From assembly GCA_013289955.1 (NCBI GenBank), contig JABCYZ010000004.1, positions 62,001 to 126,000 on the forward strand: DNA of 64,000 bases. Reading direction: 5' to 3'. Both the position numbers and the translations under genes were made by a program. Positions 8,956-17,442 of the stretch are shown piece by piece; position 1 is the stretch's first letter; the number at the start of each line of letters is the position of its first letter. This DNA comes from Acidobacteriota bacterium. GTDB lineage: Bacteria > Acidobacteriota > Terriglobia > Acidiferrales > UBA7541. The notes below the pieces were generated by a model. That model was not told the DNA's origin, did no database searches, and saw only the letters and a program-made list of their open reading frames with translations.

Positions 8956-10218
8956 TCAGGCCCGGATCGAAGGCTGCTTGCCGTTATAGAGAAAGTGAAT
9001 GCGGACCATGTCGAGTGCGGCTTGCGAAGCCTGAAAGCGAATCGATTCGCGGTCGCCGGGGAAGCGCACGCCGCGCTCTTTGACGCCGCCAGCATGGGCG
9101 AGCGCGATATGCACCGTTCCTACCGGCTTTTCTTCCGTGCCGCCCCCGGGACCCGCAATCCCCGTGATGCCGACTCCAAACGTGCTGCCCACGCGGCGGC
9201 GAATTCCTTCCGCAAGGGCCACCGCGACTTCTGCGCTGACCGCGCCCTTGGCCTGAATGAGTTCCGCAGGCACACCCGCCCATGCCGTCTTCAACTCGTT
9301 GCTGTAGCAAACCACTCCGCCGAGAAAATACAAAGAGCTGCCCGCGATGCTCGTCAGGCGTTGCGCCAAAAGGCCGCCTGTGCAGCTTTCCGCCGCGGAA
9401 ATCGTGGCATTGTGCATGGTTAACTCAGCCGCGATCACTTCCTCGAGCGGCGAGCCATCCTGGCTGAAGATGCGATCCGTAAGAGCGATCTCGAAGCCGC
9501 TTACTATTTCGTCCAGAGTTTTCTTCGCATGTTCCACGTCGTCCGTCCAGATGCGCAGATGGACCTGCGTCTCGCCAGGCGCCGCGAGGACAGTGGTGTT
9601 CACCTCGGGAAAGCGCTTGTAGATGCCCATGATGCGCTGCTCGACGTGCGATTCGCCCAGTCCCGTGACGCGAATCTCGCGGTGGAACATGCGCGTGCTC
9701 GAAGCGAGGCGCTCCAGCCGCGGTAGAACTTGTTCGCGGAACAGCGGCTTCAGTTCACGCGGCGGGCCGGGGAGCAGCACGATGAAGTGTCCGCCGTCTT
9801 CCAGCCACAGCCCGGGCGCAGTGCCGCGCGGATTCTCCAGGATTTCCGCGCCCTCGGGCACCATTGCTTGGCGCACGTTGACCTCTGGCATTTCGCGATT
9901 CAGCGCACGGAAACGGCCCTCGATGTAACGAAGAATGTTGTCGTTGCGGCGCAAACTGCGATGGAGAAGGTCAGCGACGGTCTCGCGCGTCAAATCGTCT
10001 TCGGTGGGGCCGAGTCCGCCCGAGGAAATGATCAGCGGTACACGATTCAGCGCGTCGCGAAACGCTTCGCTCAGTAGATCTCGGTTGTCGCCCACAACCG
10101 TCTTCCGCAGGACCTCGATGCCAATCTTGTTGAGCTCCTCCGTCAGGAAGAGCGAATTGGTATCAAGCCGGTCCGGCGTGAGCAGCTCCGAACCCACTGC
10201 GATGATCTCGGCTTTCAT
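8956..10218 (-). CDS. cinA: CinA-like nicotinamide-nucleotide amidohydrolase
   Basis: 420 residues with the two-domain architecture of CinA. An N-terminal MoCF/COG1058 domain (about 1-170) starts MKAEIIAVGSELL and contains SSGGLGPTEDD. A C-terminal pyridine-nucleotide deamidase domain (about 255-410) has AAESCTGGLLAQRL, GGVVCYSNELK and GVGITGIAGPGGG. Known members hydrolyse nicotinamide mononucleotide and ADP-ribose and so recycle damaged pyridine nucleotides; the historical link to competence is loose. First gene of the cinA-thpR-plsY-gpsA run. The region before its ATG has no clear Shine-Dalgarno. Confidence 0.95.
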   Translation of the reverse strand: MKAEIIAVGSELLTPDRLDTNSLFLTEELNKIGIEVLRKTVVGDNRDLLSEAFRDALNRVPLIISSGGLGPTEDDLTRETVADLLHRSLRRNDNILRYIEGRFRALNREMPEVNVRQAMVPEGAEILENPRGTAPGLWLEDGGHFIVLLPGPPRELKPLFREQVLPRLERLASSTRMFHREIRVTGLGESHVEQRIMGIYKRFPEVNTTVLAAPGETQVHLRIWTDDVEHAKKTLDEIVSGFEIALTDRIFSQDGSPLEEVIAAELTMHNATISAAESCTGGLLAQRLTSIAGSSLYFLGGVVCYSNELKTAWAGVPAELIQAKGAVSAEVAVALAEGIRRRVGSTFGVGITGIAGPGGGTEEKPVGTVHIALAHAGGVKERGVRFPGDRESIRFQASQAALDMVRIHFLYNGKQPSIRA

Positions 10219-10407
10219 CTTTAACGTTTGTACCTGAGGAGCTAAAGACAGTGCAAGTGGATCTGAAACGCCAGCTCAAGCCCAATCATTCGATTGTCTT
10301 CCCTGGAATGCACCACGGAAATAGTATCAGCTGCTGAGGAAGTCTGCGCATGGCCAATCAAAGTTTGATTTGGCAACGGAGCGGGCCGCTGCGGTTTTGC
10401 AGGAGCA

Positions 10408-11457
10408 CTAACCGAGAAGTGATAAACCGCAAACATCCCAGTCGAGTGTGAAGAGCGCTCCGGTGGTGGCTAGAATGGCGCGACCCGAGGATTGCAGCGC
10501 CATGCCGACGAGGCCGGAGCCGCTGAGCACAACGTCGGCGTGCGCCTGCGGCGTGATACGAATGATGCCGCGACGCCCGCCATACGACGCCGCGACGTAG
10601 AGATTGCTGTCGCGGTCGAAGGCCAGACCCTGCGGACGTCCGAGGCCGCGAAAAAATGTGCTGACCTCGCCGCCCTGCGTGATGCGGTAGACGCGGTCGT
10701 AGCTGGAGGTCGTCGGCCCGGTGACATACAAATCGCCGTTCGGGTGAAAGGCGAGATGATACGCAGCGAGCGACGGTTCGATGGTCGCAAAAACAAAAAC
10801 TTCGCGGCTTGGGCTAATCTTGAAAATCGTTCCGCTGCGGTCCCCCACATAAAGGTTCTCGGCGCGGTCAAACGCGATGCCGGTCGCAACGCCCATTCCT
10901 TCCATCCACTGCTCGGCGCGGCCTTCCGGCGTAATTCGGTGAATGGTTCCGTCGTTCCGGCAAGACACGAAGAGGTTTCCAGCGCGATCCAGCGCCAGGC
11001 CGCTGGGATTCACCAGCGAAGTGACGAAAGGCTTCACGCTGTAATTCGCCGTAATTTTATAAAGCGAAACAGGAACGCGCTGCCCGCGGTTGCCGGAAAA
11101 CGTAACGTAGGTGTTGCCATAGGAATCGACGGCCGGATTTGCGATGGGATGCAAATTGTCCGCGATTTGCACGCCGATAGAGACAGGATGCGGCTGGCTT
11201 TCGTTTGCTGCGCTGAACACGCGGACCACGCCGCCACTCGCGCCTTCCGGAACCCGCGCAATCAGCCGATTTTCGCTGGCGAGCGCCAGCCCGGCTTCCA
11301 CTTCGCCAAAACGCACCACCGGCAGCGGGTGTGCGCGCGAAGCAAATCCGCTACCGTGAAGTACAATCTCGCCGCCGGGAATGGCAGCGGCAGGCGCGAC
11401 TCGGTCAATGCGTGGAATGCCGTTCTTCTCTGCCGAAGACCCAAAGCCGAATTTCAT
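10408..11457 (-). CDS. IPT/TIG and NHL-repeat beta-propeller protein
   Basis: 349 residues without an obvious signal peptide. The N-terminus (about 15-95) resembles an IPT/TIG immunoglobulin-like fold (PGGEIVLHGSGFASR). The rest is a string of propeller blades with repeats such as PSGLALDRAGNLFVSC, ATGIAFDRAENLYVGD, LAFHPNGDLYVTG and PQGLAFDRDSNLYVAA, typical of NHL/SMP-30-like propellers. The function is unknown; such proteins usually bind ligands or act as lactonases. Its start overlaps the stop of pgpA by 4 bases, so it is translationally coupled to a phospholipid gene. A fixed role in envelope biology is only an inference. Confidence 0.8.
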   Translation of the reverse strand: MKFGFGSSAEKNGIPRIDRVAPAAAIPGGEIVLHGSGFASRAHPLPVVRFGEVEAGLALASENRLIARVPEGASGGVVRVFSAANESQPHPVSIGVQIADNLHPIANPAVDSYGNTYVTFSGNRGQRVPVSLYKITANYSVKPFVTSLVNPSGLALDRAGNLFVSCRNDGTIHRITPEGRAEQWMEGMGVATGIAFDRAENLYVGDRSGTIFKISPSREVFVFATIEPSLAAYHLAFHPNGDLYVTGPTTSSYDRVYRITQGGEVSTFFRGLGRPQGLAFDRDSNLYVAASYGGRRGIIRITPQAHADVVLSGSGLVGMALQSSGRAILATTGALFTLDWDVCGLSLLG

Positions 11458-12158
11458 ACCCAGCCAAGCAACCCAAAGTGTAGCGCCACTCGCAACAGGA
11501 TAGCAGCGTAAATGCCCGCCATCCAGTCATCCGCCATAATGCCCCAGCCGTGCGGAAGTCTTTCGAGTTGGCGCACCGGAAAAGGCTTCCAAATATCGAA
11601 CAAGCGAAAGAGCAGGAACCCCAGCAGCAGATATTTCCAATTGACGAGGCTCAGCGTGAAGAAAATGGCGTATGTGGAAAGGTCCAGGTGTTCCGTCAAG
11701 TGCGGCAGCGCAATCGGAATCAAAGGCAGCAAGAGCGCGAAATGCTGCCCTGCGACTTCGTCAATCACCACGAACTGCGGATCCTTGATCCCCGAGAACT
11801 CCGCCGCCCGGGAAGCACTCCACACGCCAATCGCACCGAGGATCACGAGGAGGCCGAGCGCGCAGACCAGCGGCAGAGCGAGAGTCGAGTTGTGAATGTC
11901 ACTGCCAGGAACAAGGAAATGGTCGTCAGAAAATACCGCGTCCGTAAGGGGGTGCAGAGAAAACAGCCCGCGAATCGAAGTCGGCCGCAAAAAAAAGACT
12001 GCCGACAGCACAGCGGTCAGCACTCCCACAAGCGAACCGAAGGTGCCCGGCGCTTTGGGCAGATAACCGACGCCGAACGCGGTCGCAATGGCCAGCGCCA
12101 GCCGCGGCTTTTTTCCCGGAGCTGTCACGCTTCTAGGAACTTCAGTGGATGGTGTCAT
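11454..12158 (-). CDS. pgpA: Phosphatidylglycerophosphatase A
   Basis: PgpA removes the phosphate of phosphatidylglycerophosphate to give phosphatidylglycerol. Motifs seen: GYLPKAPGTFGSL near the N-terminus, DPQFVVIDEVAGQ, and the long C-terminal block FRLFDIWKPFPVRQLE then GIMADDWMAGIYA. At 234 residues it is longer than the usual 150-170. The extra length is an N-terminal tail and a polar insertion of about 40 residues after the first helix, around residues 58-98. It overlaps yacG by 17 bases upstream and the NHL gene by 4 bases downstream. Inner membrane. Confidence 0.92.
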   Translation of the reverse strand: MTPSTEVPRSVTAPGKKPRLALAIATAFGVGYLPKAPGTFGSLVGVLTAVLSAVFFLRPTSIRGLFSLHPLTDAVFSDDHFLVPGSDIHNSTLALPLVCALGLLVILGAIGVWSASRAAEFSGIKDPQFVVIDEVAGQHFALLLPLIPIALPHLTEHLDLSTYAIFFTLSLVNWKYLLLGFLLFRLFDIWKPFPVRQLERLPHGWGIMADDWMAGIYAAILLRVALHFGLLGWV

Positions 12159-12387
12159 CGGGCTTGCGGTACCCCCTGAAATCCTCGTCTTCGTCGACAG
12201 CTTCCTGTTCGTCCGGATTCTTGCCGGCCTCGAGTTCGCTCATATCGAACACCGGTTCGGACACGACGTACTTCTCGGTCGCCCAGTTCCCCAGATCGCG
12301 GTCCCGGCAGCGTCCGCTGCAGAAGGGAAAGTCCCCGTTGCTTTCTGAATCAGTCGGCGTTTTGCAAATAGGGCAGCGATGTTTCAT
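12142..12387 (-). CDS. yacG: YacG-like zinc-binding protein (DNA gyrase inhibitor family)
   Basis: Small protein of 81 residues starting MKHRCPICKT, with the four-cysteine zinc site CPIC...FCSGRC and the family stretch CRDRDLGNWATEKYVV. E. coli YacG binds and inhibits DNA gyrase; that role is family knowledge, not shown here. The tail is acidic. The ATG at 12387 has GGGAG about 8 bases upstream; a longer frame to 12432 adds 15 residues with no support. It overlaps the start of pgpA by 17 bases. Confidence 0.88.
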   Translation of the reverse strand: MKHRCPICKTPTDSESNGDFPFCSGRCRDRDLGNWATEKYVVSEPVFDMSELEAGKNPDEQEAVDEDEDFRGYRKPDDTIH

Positions 12388-12551
12388 CGGAATAGCTCCC
12401 GACGGCTCGCGGTTCGCCTCTCGCCAAATCACGATGCCGGTATTTTTTCTTCTCTGTGAACTATGTGATTTCTGTGATCAGTGTGTAAAAAGGATTTTAC
12501 ACAGAGGACGCACGGTTCACAGAGCAGAGTTTCTTGAAGAGTGAGTATAGC

Positions 12552-14009
12552 TCAGCCGAGGACGCGAAGCGGAGCGCCAGTAGTAATCCGATGTAGTTTC
12601 TCGGCAGGCGGCACGCGCGGCACCGACGACGCGTCGTTGATTCCGCGAGCCATGGGCCGCCGCCGAGGCAGAATCTCGACGACACGGCCGATCAAGTCAT
12701 AAGTGTCGGCCTTGATGATTTCAACGCGTGCAACCTCGCCGGTCTCGGCCGTTTCGCCGCCGGGCAACTCAATGTCGGTCAGATAAAGCTTGCCGTCGAT
12801 ATCCGGTGCCATACTTTCAAGGCGCGCTTCCCACACCAGCGGATTGTCCTTTGAAGGGCCTTCGACGAGCGCCGTGGCCGTGCGGCCTTTCCACACGCGC
12901 AATTTCTCGCGCGAGACCTTCTTTTGGATCGCCATCAGGCGGTTGCGCCGATCGGTAATCGTATCCGCATCGACTTTCGCGTCGAGCCCGTAACTGTTCG
13001 CGTTGTCCACATCGGAGTACTCAAACACGCCCATCCAATCGAGATTCGCTGCGCGCACAAAATCGCAGAGTTCCTCGAAGTCCTTCTCTGTTTCGCCCGG
13101 AAAGCCTGCAATGAACGATGTACGCAGCGAAACGCCGGGAATCGTCGCGCGAATGCGCTCGAGAAGTTTCAAGAAGGCGTCGCCGTGCGAGCCGCGCTTC
13201 ATGCGCGCCAAAACATTGCGGCTGGCATGTTGCAGCGGCATGTCCATATACTTGGCGAGTCGGGGATGCGCCGCGAGCGTATCCAGCAATTTTTGCGTAA
13301 CGCGATTCGGATACGCATAAAGGAAACGCACCCAGAGCAAATCCTCGACTTGTGCAAGCCGCTCAAGCAATTGAGCGAGGCCATCGCGAAGGCCGAGGTC
13401 TTCGCCGTAAGAGGTCGTGTCCTGGCCGATCAAGGTGATTTCGCGCGCGCCAGAGGCGGCGAGATTTTCCGCTTCGCGCACCACGGATTCAAAGCGCCGG
13501 CTGCGAAATGCACCGCGCAATTGTGGAATGATGCAGAACGTACAAGGGTGATCGCAACCTTCCGCGATCTTGATGTACGCGGCGTGGCGAGGCGTAGTGA
13601 TCACGCGCGGCGTCAAGTCATGATAGAGAAACGCTGGCGGCGCCGCAGGCAACACGCGCAAATCGCCATCGACGGCTTCCAGAATGCGTTCCACTTCGCC
13701 GGTTCCCACCACGGCATCGACTTCCGGAACCTGCTCAAGAATCTGCTCACGAAAGCGTTCGACAAGGCATCCCGCGACAATCAGCTTGCGAGCCGCCCCA
13801 AATTTCTTGTGCTCGGCCATCTCCAGAATCGCATCCACCGACTCTTTTTGCGCCGACTCTATGAAGCTGCACGTATTGACAACCAGGATCTCTGCTTCAT
13901 CCGCGCGCGGCGTCAGCTCATACCCTTCGCGCGCAAGAATACCCATCATGACCTCGCTGTCCACAAGATTCTTCGGGCATCCCAGGCTTACAAATCCGAC
14001 CTTAGTCAT
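12552..14009 (-). CDS. rimO: Ribosomal protein S12 methylthiotransferase
   Basis: Radical SAM methylthiotransferase that modifies an aspartate of ribosomal protein S12. The N-terminal UPF0004 domain has the three cluster cysteines (C11 in SLGCPKNLVDSE, C47 in NTCSF, C81 in AGCL). The radical SAM motif is C152-x3-C156-x2-C159 in GCDHPCTFCIIP. A C-terminal TRAM domain carries the stretch GRTATALVEG. The 485-residue product has an extra, basic C-terminal tail of about 35 residues after the TRAM domain. ATG 14009 gives the family start MTKVGFVSLGCPKN; an upstream TTG at 14036 is less likely. It is about 165 bases upstream of yacG. Confidence 0.94.
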   Translation of the reverse strand: MTKVGFVSLGCPKNLVDSEVMMGILAREGYELTPRADEAEILVVNTCSFIESAQKESVDAILEMAEHKKFGAARKLIVAGCLVERFREQILEQVPEVDAVVGTGEVERILEAVDGDLRVLPAAPPAFLYHDLTPRVITTPRHAAYIKIAEGCDHPCTFCIIPQLRGAFRSRRFESVVREAENLAASGAREITLIGQDTTSYGEDLGLRDGLAQLLERLAQVEDLLWVRFLYAYPNRVTQKLLDTLAAHPRLAKYMDMPLQHASRNVLARMKRGSHGDAFLKLLERIRATIPGVSLRTSFIAGFPGETEKDFEELCDFVRAANLDWMGVFEYSDVDNANSYGLDAKVDADTITDRRNRLMAIQKKVSREKLRVWKGRTATALVEGPSKDNPLVWEARLESMAPDIDGKLYLTDIELPGGETAETGEVARVEIIKADTYDLIGRVVEILPRRRPMARGINDASSVPRVPPAEKLHRITTGAPLRVLG

Positions 14010-14131
14010 AGGCAGTAAATTGGCGCCTTTGCGCAATTTTTGATTGTAACACGCCTCGACGGACTGGGCGGGACTGCTTCGATCTCAGGTAGCGGGTCAG
14101 TTTCCGGTTAGCAGGACCTAGCCAGAAAAGC

Positions 14132-14878
14132 TTAGGATATCCACACAACCATGCTTTGAACGACCATCCACTCACCCCGCGTTTTTCTTACTATGTGCCT
14201 CCGACTTTCGCCACACAGCATGCCACAGACGAATACCGACGAAACGACTGCTTCGTGAAGAGTGGGGTCAAATCCCACGCGAGATAGGGAAATGATTCCG
14301 CTTGCTCGCGGAAATGCCTGTCTAAAATCTTTTGGAGCGTTTTTCTGATTAGGCACCATGTCGAAGCCGAAGGAATCGCGGTCAACGAAATTTCTGGGGA
14401 AGTCGGTATGGAAAGTTGTAGAGAGGTGACCATCCGTACAGGATTTGTCAAGGAAATCCTGAATTGTATCGGCTCGTAACGAGTCAGTGTCCCACCAGCT
14501 GCCAGTAAGGGCGCGATAAATCTTGTCGATGAGAGAATTATAAGGAGGTGTGCTGCTCTCCATTCGCAATAGCTTGCGAGCGCTTTCCTTGCAAGAGTCT
14601 TTGTCTGCTCCGGTCGTCTGGTACGTGAGCACGCGGTCATCGAAAACAAGTCGGCTTATATTTGCTTTCCCATGAGCAGGCGTAACCATGTCGCGAACCA
14701 CAGCTTCATAAACCGCATCTGCGGCGACTAATTCAGCCTTGTCCTCAGTACGGGATTTGGACAGATAAGACCAGGAAACAAGCGCCACGGCGATTGCAGT
14801 AAACGTTACTGCGGTAATCCGCAGAGGAAGATGCTGAACTATTCTCACAGTGACCCCGGGACCCGCAAAAAATCGCAC
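14132..14878 (-). CDS. Hypothetical membrane-anchored protein
   Basis: I do not recognise a named family. The 248-residue product has one hydrophobic segment near the N-terminus (about 20-38) followed by an extracytoplasmic region. The C-terminal part, GIISLSRVGFDPTLHEAVV then VCGMLCGESRRHIVRK...GEWMVVQ, has the look of a beta-rich domain with a CxxxC pair. I associate that pattern with uncharacterised acidobacterial secreted proteins, from memory only. Start codon is uncertain: GTG at 14878 or GTG at 14848, neither with a clear ribosome site. It stands alone between rimO and the transglutaminase gene. Confidence 0.6.
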   Translation of the reverse strand: MRFFAGPGVTVRIVQHLPLRITAVTFTAIAVALVSWSYLSKSRTEDKAELVAADAVYEAVVRDMVTPAHGKANISRLVFDDRVLTYQTTGADKDSCKESARKLLRMESSTPPYNSLIDKIYRALTGSWWDTDSLRADTIQDFLDKSCTDGHLSTTFHTDFPRNFVDRDSFGFDMVPNQKNAPKDFRQAFPRASGIISLSRVGFDPTLHEAVVSSVFVCGMLCGESRRHIVRKTRGEWMVVQSMVVWIS

Positions 14879-15140
14879 CTGAGCACAGTGTTCAAGCGCA
14901 TTTCAAGGCATTGAGATGGTATCCATGCAACGCGGGGATGCCTAGCGCCTCGTAGCTGACCCACGACCGATCTCGACCAACGGGCGGGCAACGCCGGCTC
15001 TCGACGATCCTGCCCTCAGGGATTCCAAATGCCAAAAACGAAGATAGAAAAGGCCGCACACGACGGGGATGAGCTTCCCAGAATAGATCCAGTCGGGGTG
15101 TTTCCTTCTGCAAGCCGTAAGTCCGCTGCCTAGGTAAGGC

Positions 15141-17375
15141 TCACCGCGAGGCGAAGGATGAGCGGATCTGCTCGAGGAGCGCGCGAAGCCGCATCGTGTT
15201 GCAAGGCGCGCCGCCAAAACGAGCTTGCGTGTAGTGCAGTGTAAATTCTTGCAGAGCCGGCGCGACACGCGGCTGCGAGATGGCCGCGGCAAACTCAAGC
15301 GGCGTTTGCGTAGGCTGGCGCTGGAAGCCGCGCCGCGCAAGCAAATATAAAAGTTCGCCGTAAAGCCGCGAGGCAAGCTGCGGATTGGAGCGCGCCAGCT
15401 CCGGCGAACGAAGCTGCCAGGAGAGCCACAACCGCCGCACCAGGGCGACGACCAAATCGAACCGCAGCGCCAGCAAGAACAGTGCGATAGCGAGAGGGAG
15501 CAGCAAGCGTAGCCCGCTATTCCAGGACCTCATCCACCGCCGCCCTTTGGCCTGCTGGTGCACAAACCAGGAGCGCGCGACCTCCGTCCAGGAACGCGTG
15601 TTCCTCTGCATGGTTTGCGCCAGTAAAATCTGGTGAATGAAATCGTAGTTGATGACCCACTCGTTCCAGGAAAGCTCGAACCAGTCCATGTACTGACCGA
15701 GGCGCGAGAAGAAACCGCCGGCATCTTCCGCTCCCGGCGGCGTTGGGTCGAAGGTCATCCAGCCGGTGCCGGGAAAATAAACTTCCACCCAGCTGTGCGC
15801 GTCGCTGGCGCGCACAATGTAGTCCTCGCCCAGATCATTGTACTCGCCCGGCAAAAAGCCGTTTACTTCCCGCGTAGGAATGCCCAGAGTGCGGAGCATA
15901 ATGGCCATCGCGGAAGCAAAATATTCGCAATGGCCGGAACGGGTCTCAAAGAGAAAATGGGCGAGAGGATCATCGCCCGGTCTCCCGGTGAGATTTAGGT
16001 TGTAAGCGTAGTGCGAGCGCAAATAATTTTCCAGCGTGATGGTTTTGTCAAAGGGAGTCAGCGCGCGCGCCGTAATCTGCTTCGCCAATTCCGGAATTCG
16101 CGGATCGAGTTTCGGCAACTGCAGATAAGTGTCGCGAATCTCTCCGGGATAGTCCGTCGAAGCCGCGCGCAATTTGGGCACATTCCTCGCCGGAAGCTGG
16201 GAAAAACCTTCGTATCGCAGGGTGGTGAAATTATGGAAAGGATTGAAGAGGGACCCGGTCGCATCCCGGATAATGTAACTGCGTCGCGCGCCCAACTCCT
16301 GGTTGGATCCCTCGCCGGAGAGATTTCCGCGAATGGAAACAGCATTTGCGGGCGCGAACACCGTGTCGGTCGCGACCGGCTGGAGAAGAATGGTGTAGCG
16401 CAGGAGAGTCGCCGTCGGATCCGGCTCGGGCGCGCGTTCCATGAGGTTTATCCAGCCATTCATCCCCGCGGGGATGGTGACCGAGTCGCGGTCGGGCGAG
16501 GACCAGCGCTTCCCATCGAACGTGGAGAGAGCGATGCCGCGCCAGCGCAGCGCTGGATAACCCACCGGCTTGCCAGTGCGCACGCGCATGACGACGGCCG
16601 AGTTTTTCTTGATCTCGCCAATTTGCCCCAGCTCCACATCGTCACTGAAGCCCGACATCAGCGTCGGCTGCAAACTGGTGCGGCCCAGATATCCGGCGCT
16701 GAAACGCGGAAAGAAGAAGAACAGCGCGCCGCCGATAACCATCGCTCCCAGAGCTACGCTGAGCGCGGCCAGTACGAGCGCGCGATCGAGGCGGCGTTCC
16801 TGCTTGGGGTGGGCATCGACTTCCGGCGCGATAGCGCCCTTCGATCCGCGGCGCATTTCCAGGCCGACGAAAGTGGCCACGCCAAACAAGAGAAAAAGAA
16901 AGAAAAGACCCAGGAAAGTCGTGTCGATGGTGAGAACGGCGGAGGCGAGAATGGCCGCGAAAGAGAGCATCGTCAGAAAAAGCGCGTCGCGATCCGTGTT
17001 GGCGCTGTAGAGCCGGATAAGCATCACAAACAGCAGAAAATGGATAGCGCCGAGAAGAGCGGCATAAAGCGCGGGATTGGACGAAGCCGCCACAAAGGAG
17101 CGCGAGAGGACGATCACGTCGAGCGGGAAAACGAGCAAGTAGGCGACAACCAGCCGAGTGGCGACGCGCTGCGGAATTTCCGCGGGACCGCGCCTCCACC
17201 AACGGACCCCTTTGTAGAGGACGGCCGAAGGCGCGACAATCATCGTGATCAGATCGAGTTTTCCCGTGCTGACCAGAGTGGCGACGGCGGTCGTCATGAG
17301 CAAGAAAAGAGAAGTACGAAAGAAACGCTCTGCGGGGAGCGCGGGGACACTCGCTACGGATACGGAAGCGGCCAT
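15141..17375 (-). CDS. TgpA-like membrane transglutaminase
   Basis: 744 residues. The N-terminal half has about six transmembrane helices (DUF3488-like). It is followed by a periplasmic transglutaminase core with a complete catalytic triad: C483 in SGHCEYFASAM, H527 in SDAHSWVEV and D543 in TFDPTPPG. A last transmembrane helix and a cytoplasmic DUF4129-like tail follow. Papain-like enzymes of this type are usually encoded directly after moxR and DUF58 genes. Here those partners lie 4 kb away (21327-23602), with mutY and an ADOP permease in between. ATG start with AAGG about 8 bases upstream; an extended -10 TGCTAGGAT lies just before it. The substrate is unknown. Confidence 0.88.
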   Translation of the reverse strand: MAASVSVASVPALPAERFFRTSLFLLMTTAVATLVSTGKLDLITMIVAPSAVLYKGVRWWRRGPAEIPQRVATRLVVAYLLVFPLDVIVLSRSFVAASSNPALYAALLGAIHFLLFVMLIRLYSANTDRDALFLTMLSFAAILASAVLTIDTTFLGLFFLFLLFGVATFVGLEMRRGSKGAIAPEVDAHPKQERRLDRALVLAALSVALGAMVIGGALFFFFPRFSAGYLGRTSLQPTLMSGFSDDVELGQIGEIKKNSAVVMRVRTGKPVGYPALRWRGIALSTFDGKRWSSPDRDSVTIPAGMNGWINLMERAPEPDPTATLLRYTILLQPVATDTVFAPANAVSIRGNLSGEGSNQELGARRSYIIRDATGSLFNPFHNFTTLRYEGFSQLPARNVPKLRAASTDYPGEIRDTYLQLPKLDPRIPELAKQITARALTPFDKTITLENYLRSHYAYNLNLTGRPGDDPLAHFLFETRSGHCEYFASAMAIMLRTLGIPTREVNGFLPGEYNDLGEDYIVRASDAHSWVEVYFPGTGWMTFDPTPPGAEDAGGFFSRLGQYMDWFELSWNEWVINYDFIHQILLAQTMQRNTRSWTEVARSWFVHQQAKGRRWMRSWNSGLRLLLPLAIALFLLALRFDLVVALVRRLWLSWQLRSPELARSNPQLASRLYGELLYLLARRGFQRQPTQTPLEFAAAISQPRVAPALQEFTLHYTQARFGGAPCNTMRLRALLEQIRSSFASR

Positions 17376-17389
17376 AGGGGACCTTTTTC

Positions 17390-17398
17390 ATCCTAGCA
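17390..17398 (-). promoter_or_regulatory. Extended -10 element before the transglutaminase gene
   Basis: On the minus strand TGCTAGGAT (TGn plus TAGGAT) lies 15 bases before the ATG. The same 12-base string GTGCTAGGATGA occurs upstream of ychF at 28591. No convincing -35 was seen, which fits an extended -10 promoter. Confidence 0.35.
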
Positions 17399-17442
17399 CT
17401 ATGCCGACCCTCGGCGGAGAACACAGCGCGAAACGATAACGT

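Noticed and set aside
10492..11511. 339-codon frame antisense to the NHL protein
   Set aside because: No domain; the propeller repeats are on the minus strand.
12924..14018. 364-codon frame antisense to rimO
   Set aside because: Shadow frame; rimO has all cluster cysteines on the opposite strand.
14892..15113. Frame of 73 codons between the hypothetical gene and the transglutaminase gene (minus)
   Set aside because: No ribosome site, no recognisable domain and an irregular composition; kept only as an unassigned gap.
16011..17396. 461-codon frame antisense to the transglutaminase gene
   Set aside because: Extremely Arg/Glu-rich shadow of a GC-rich coding gene with clear catalytic motifs on the other strand.
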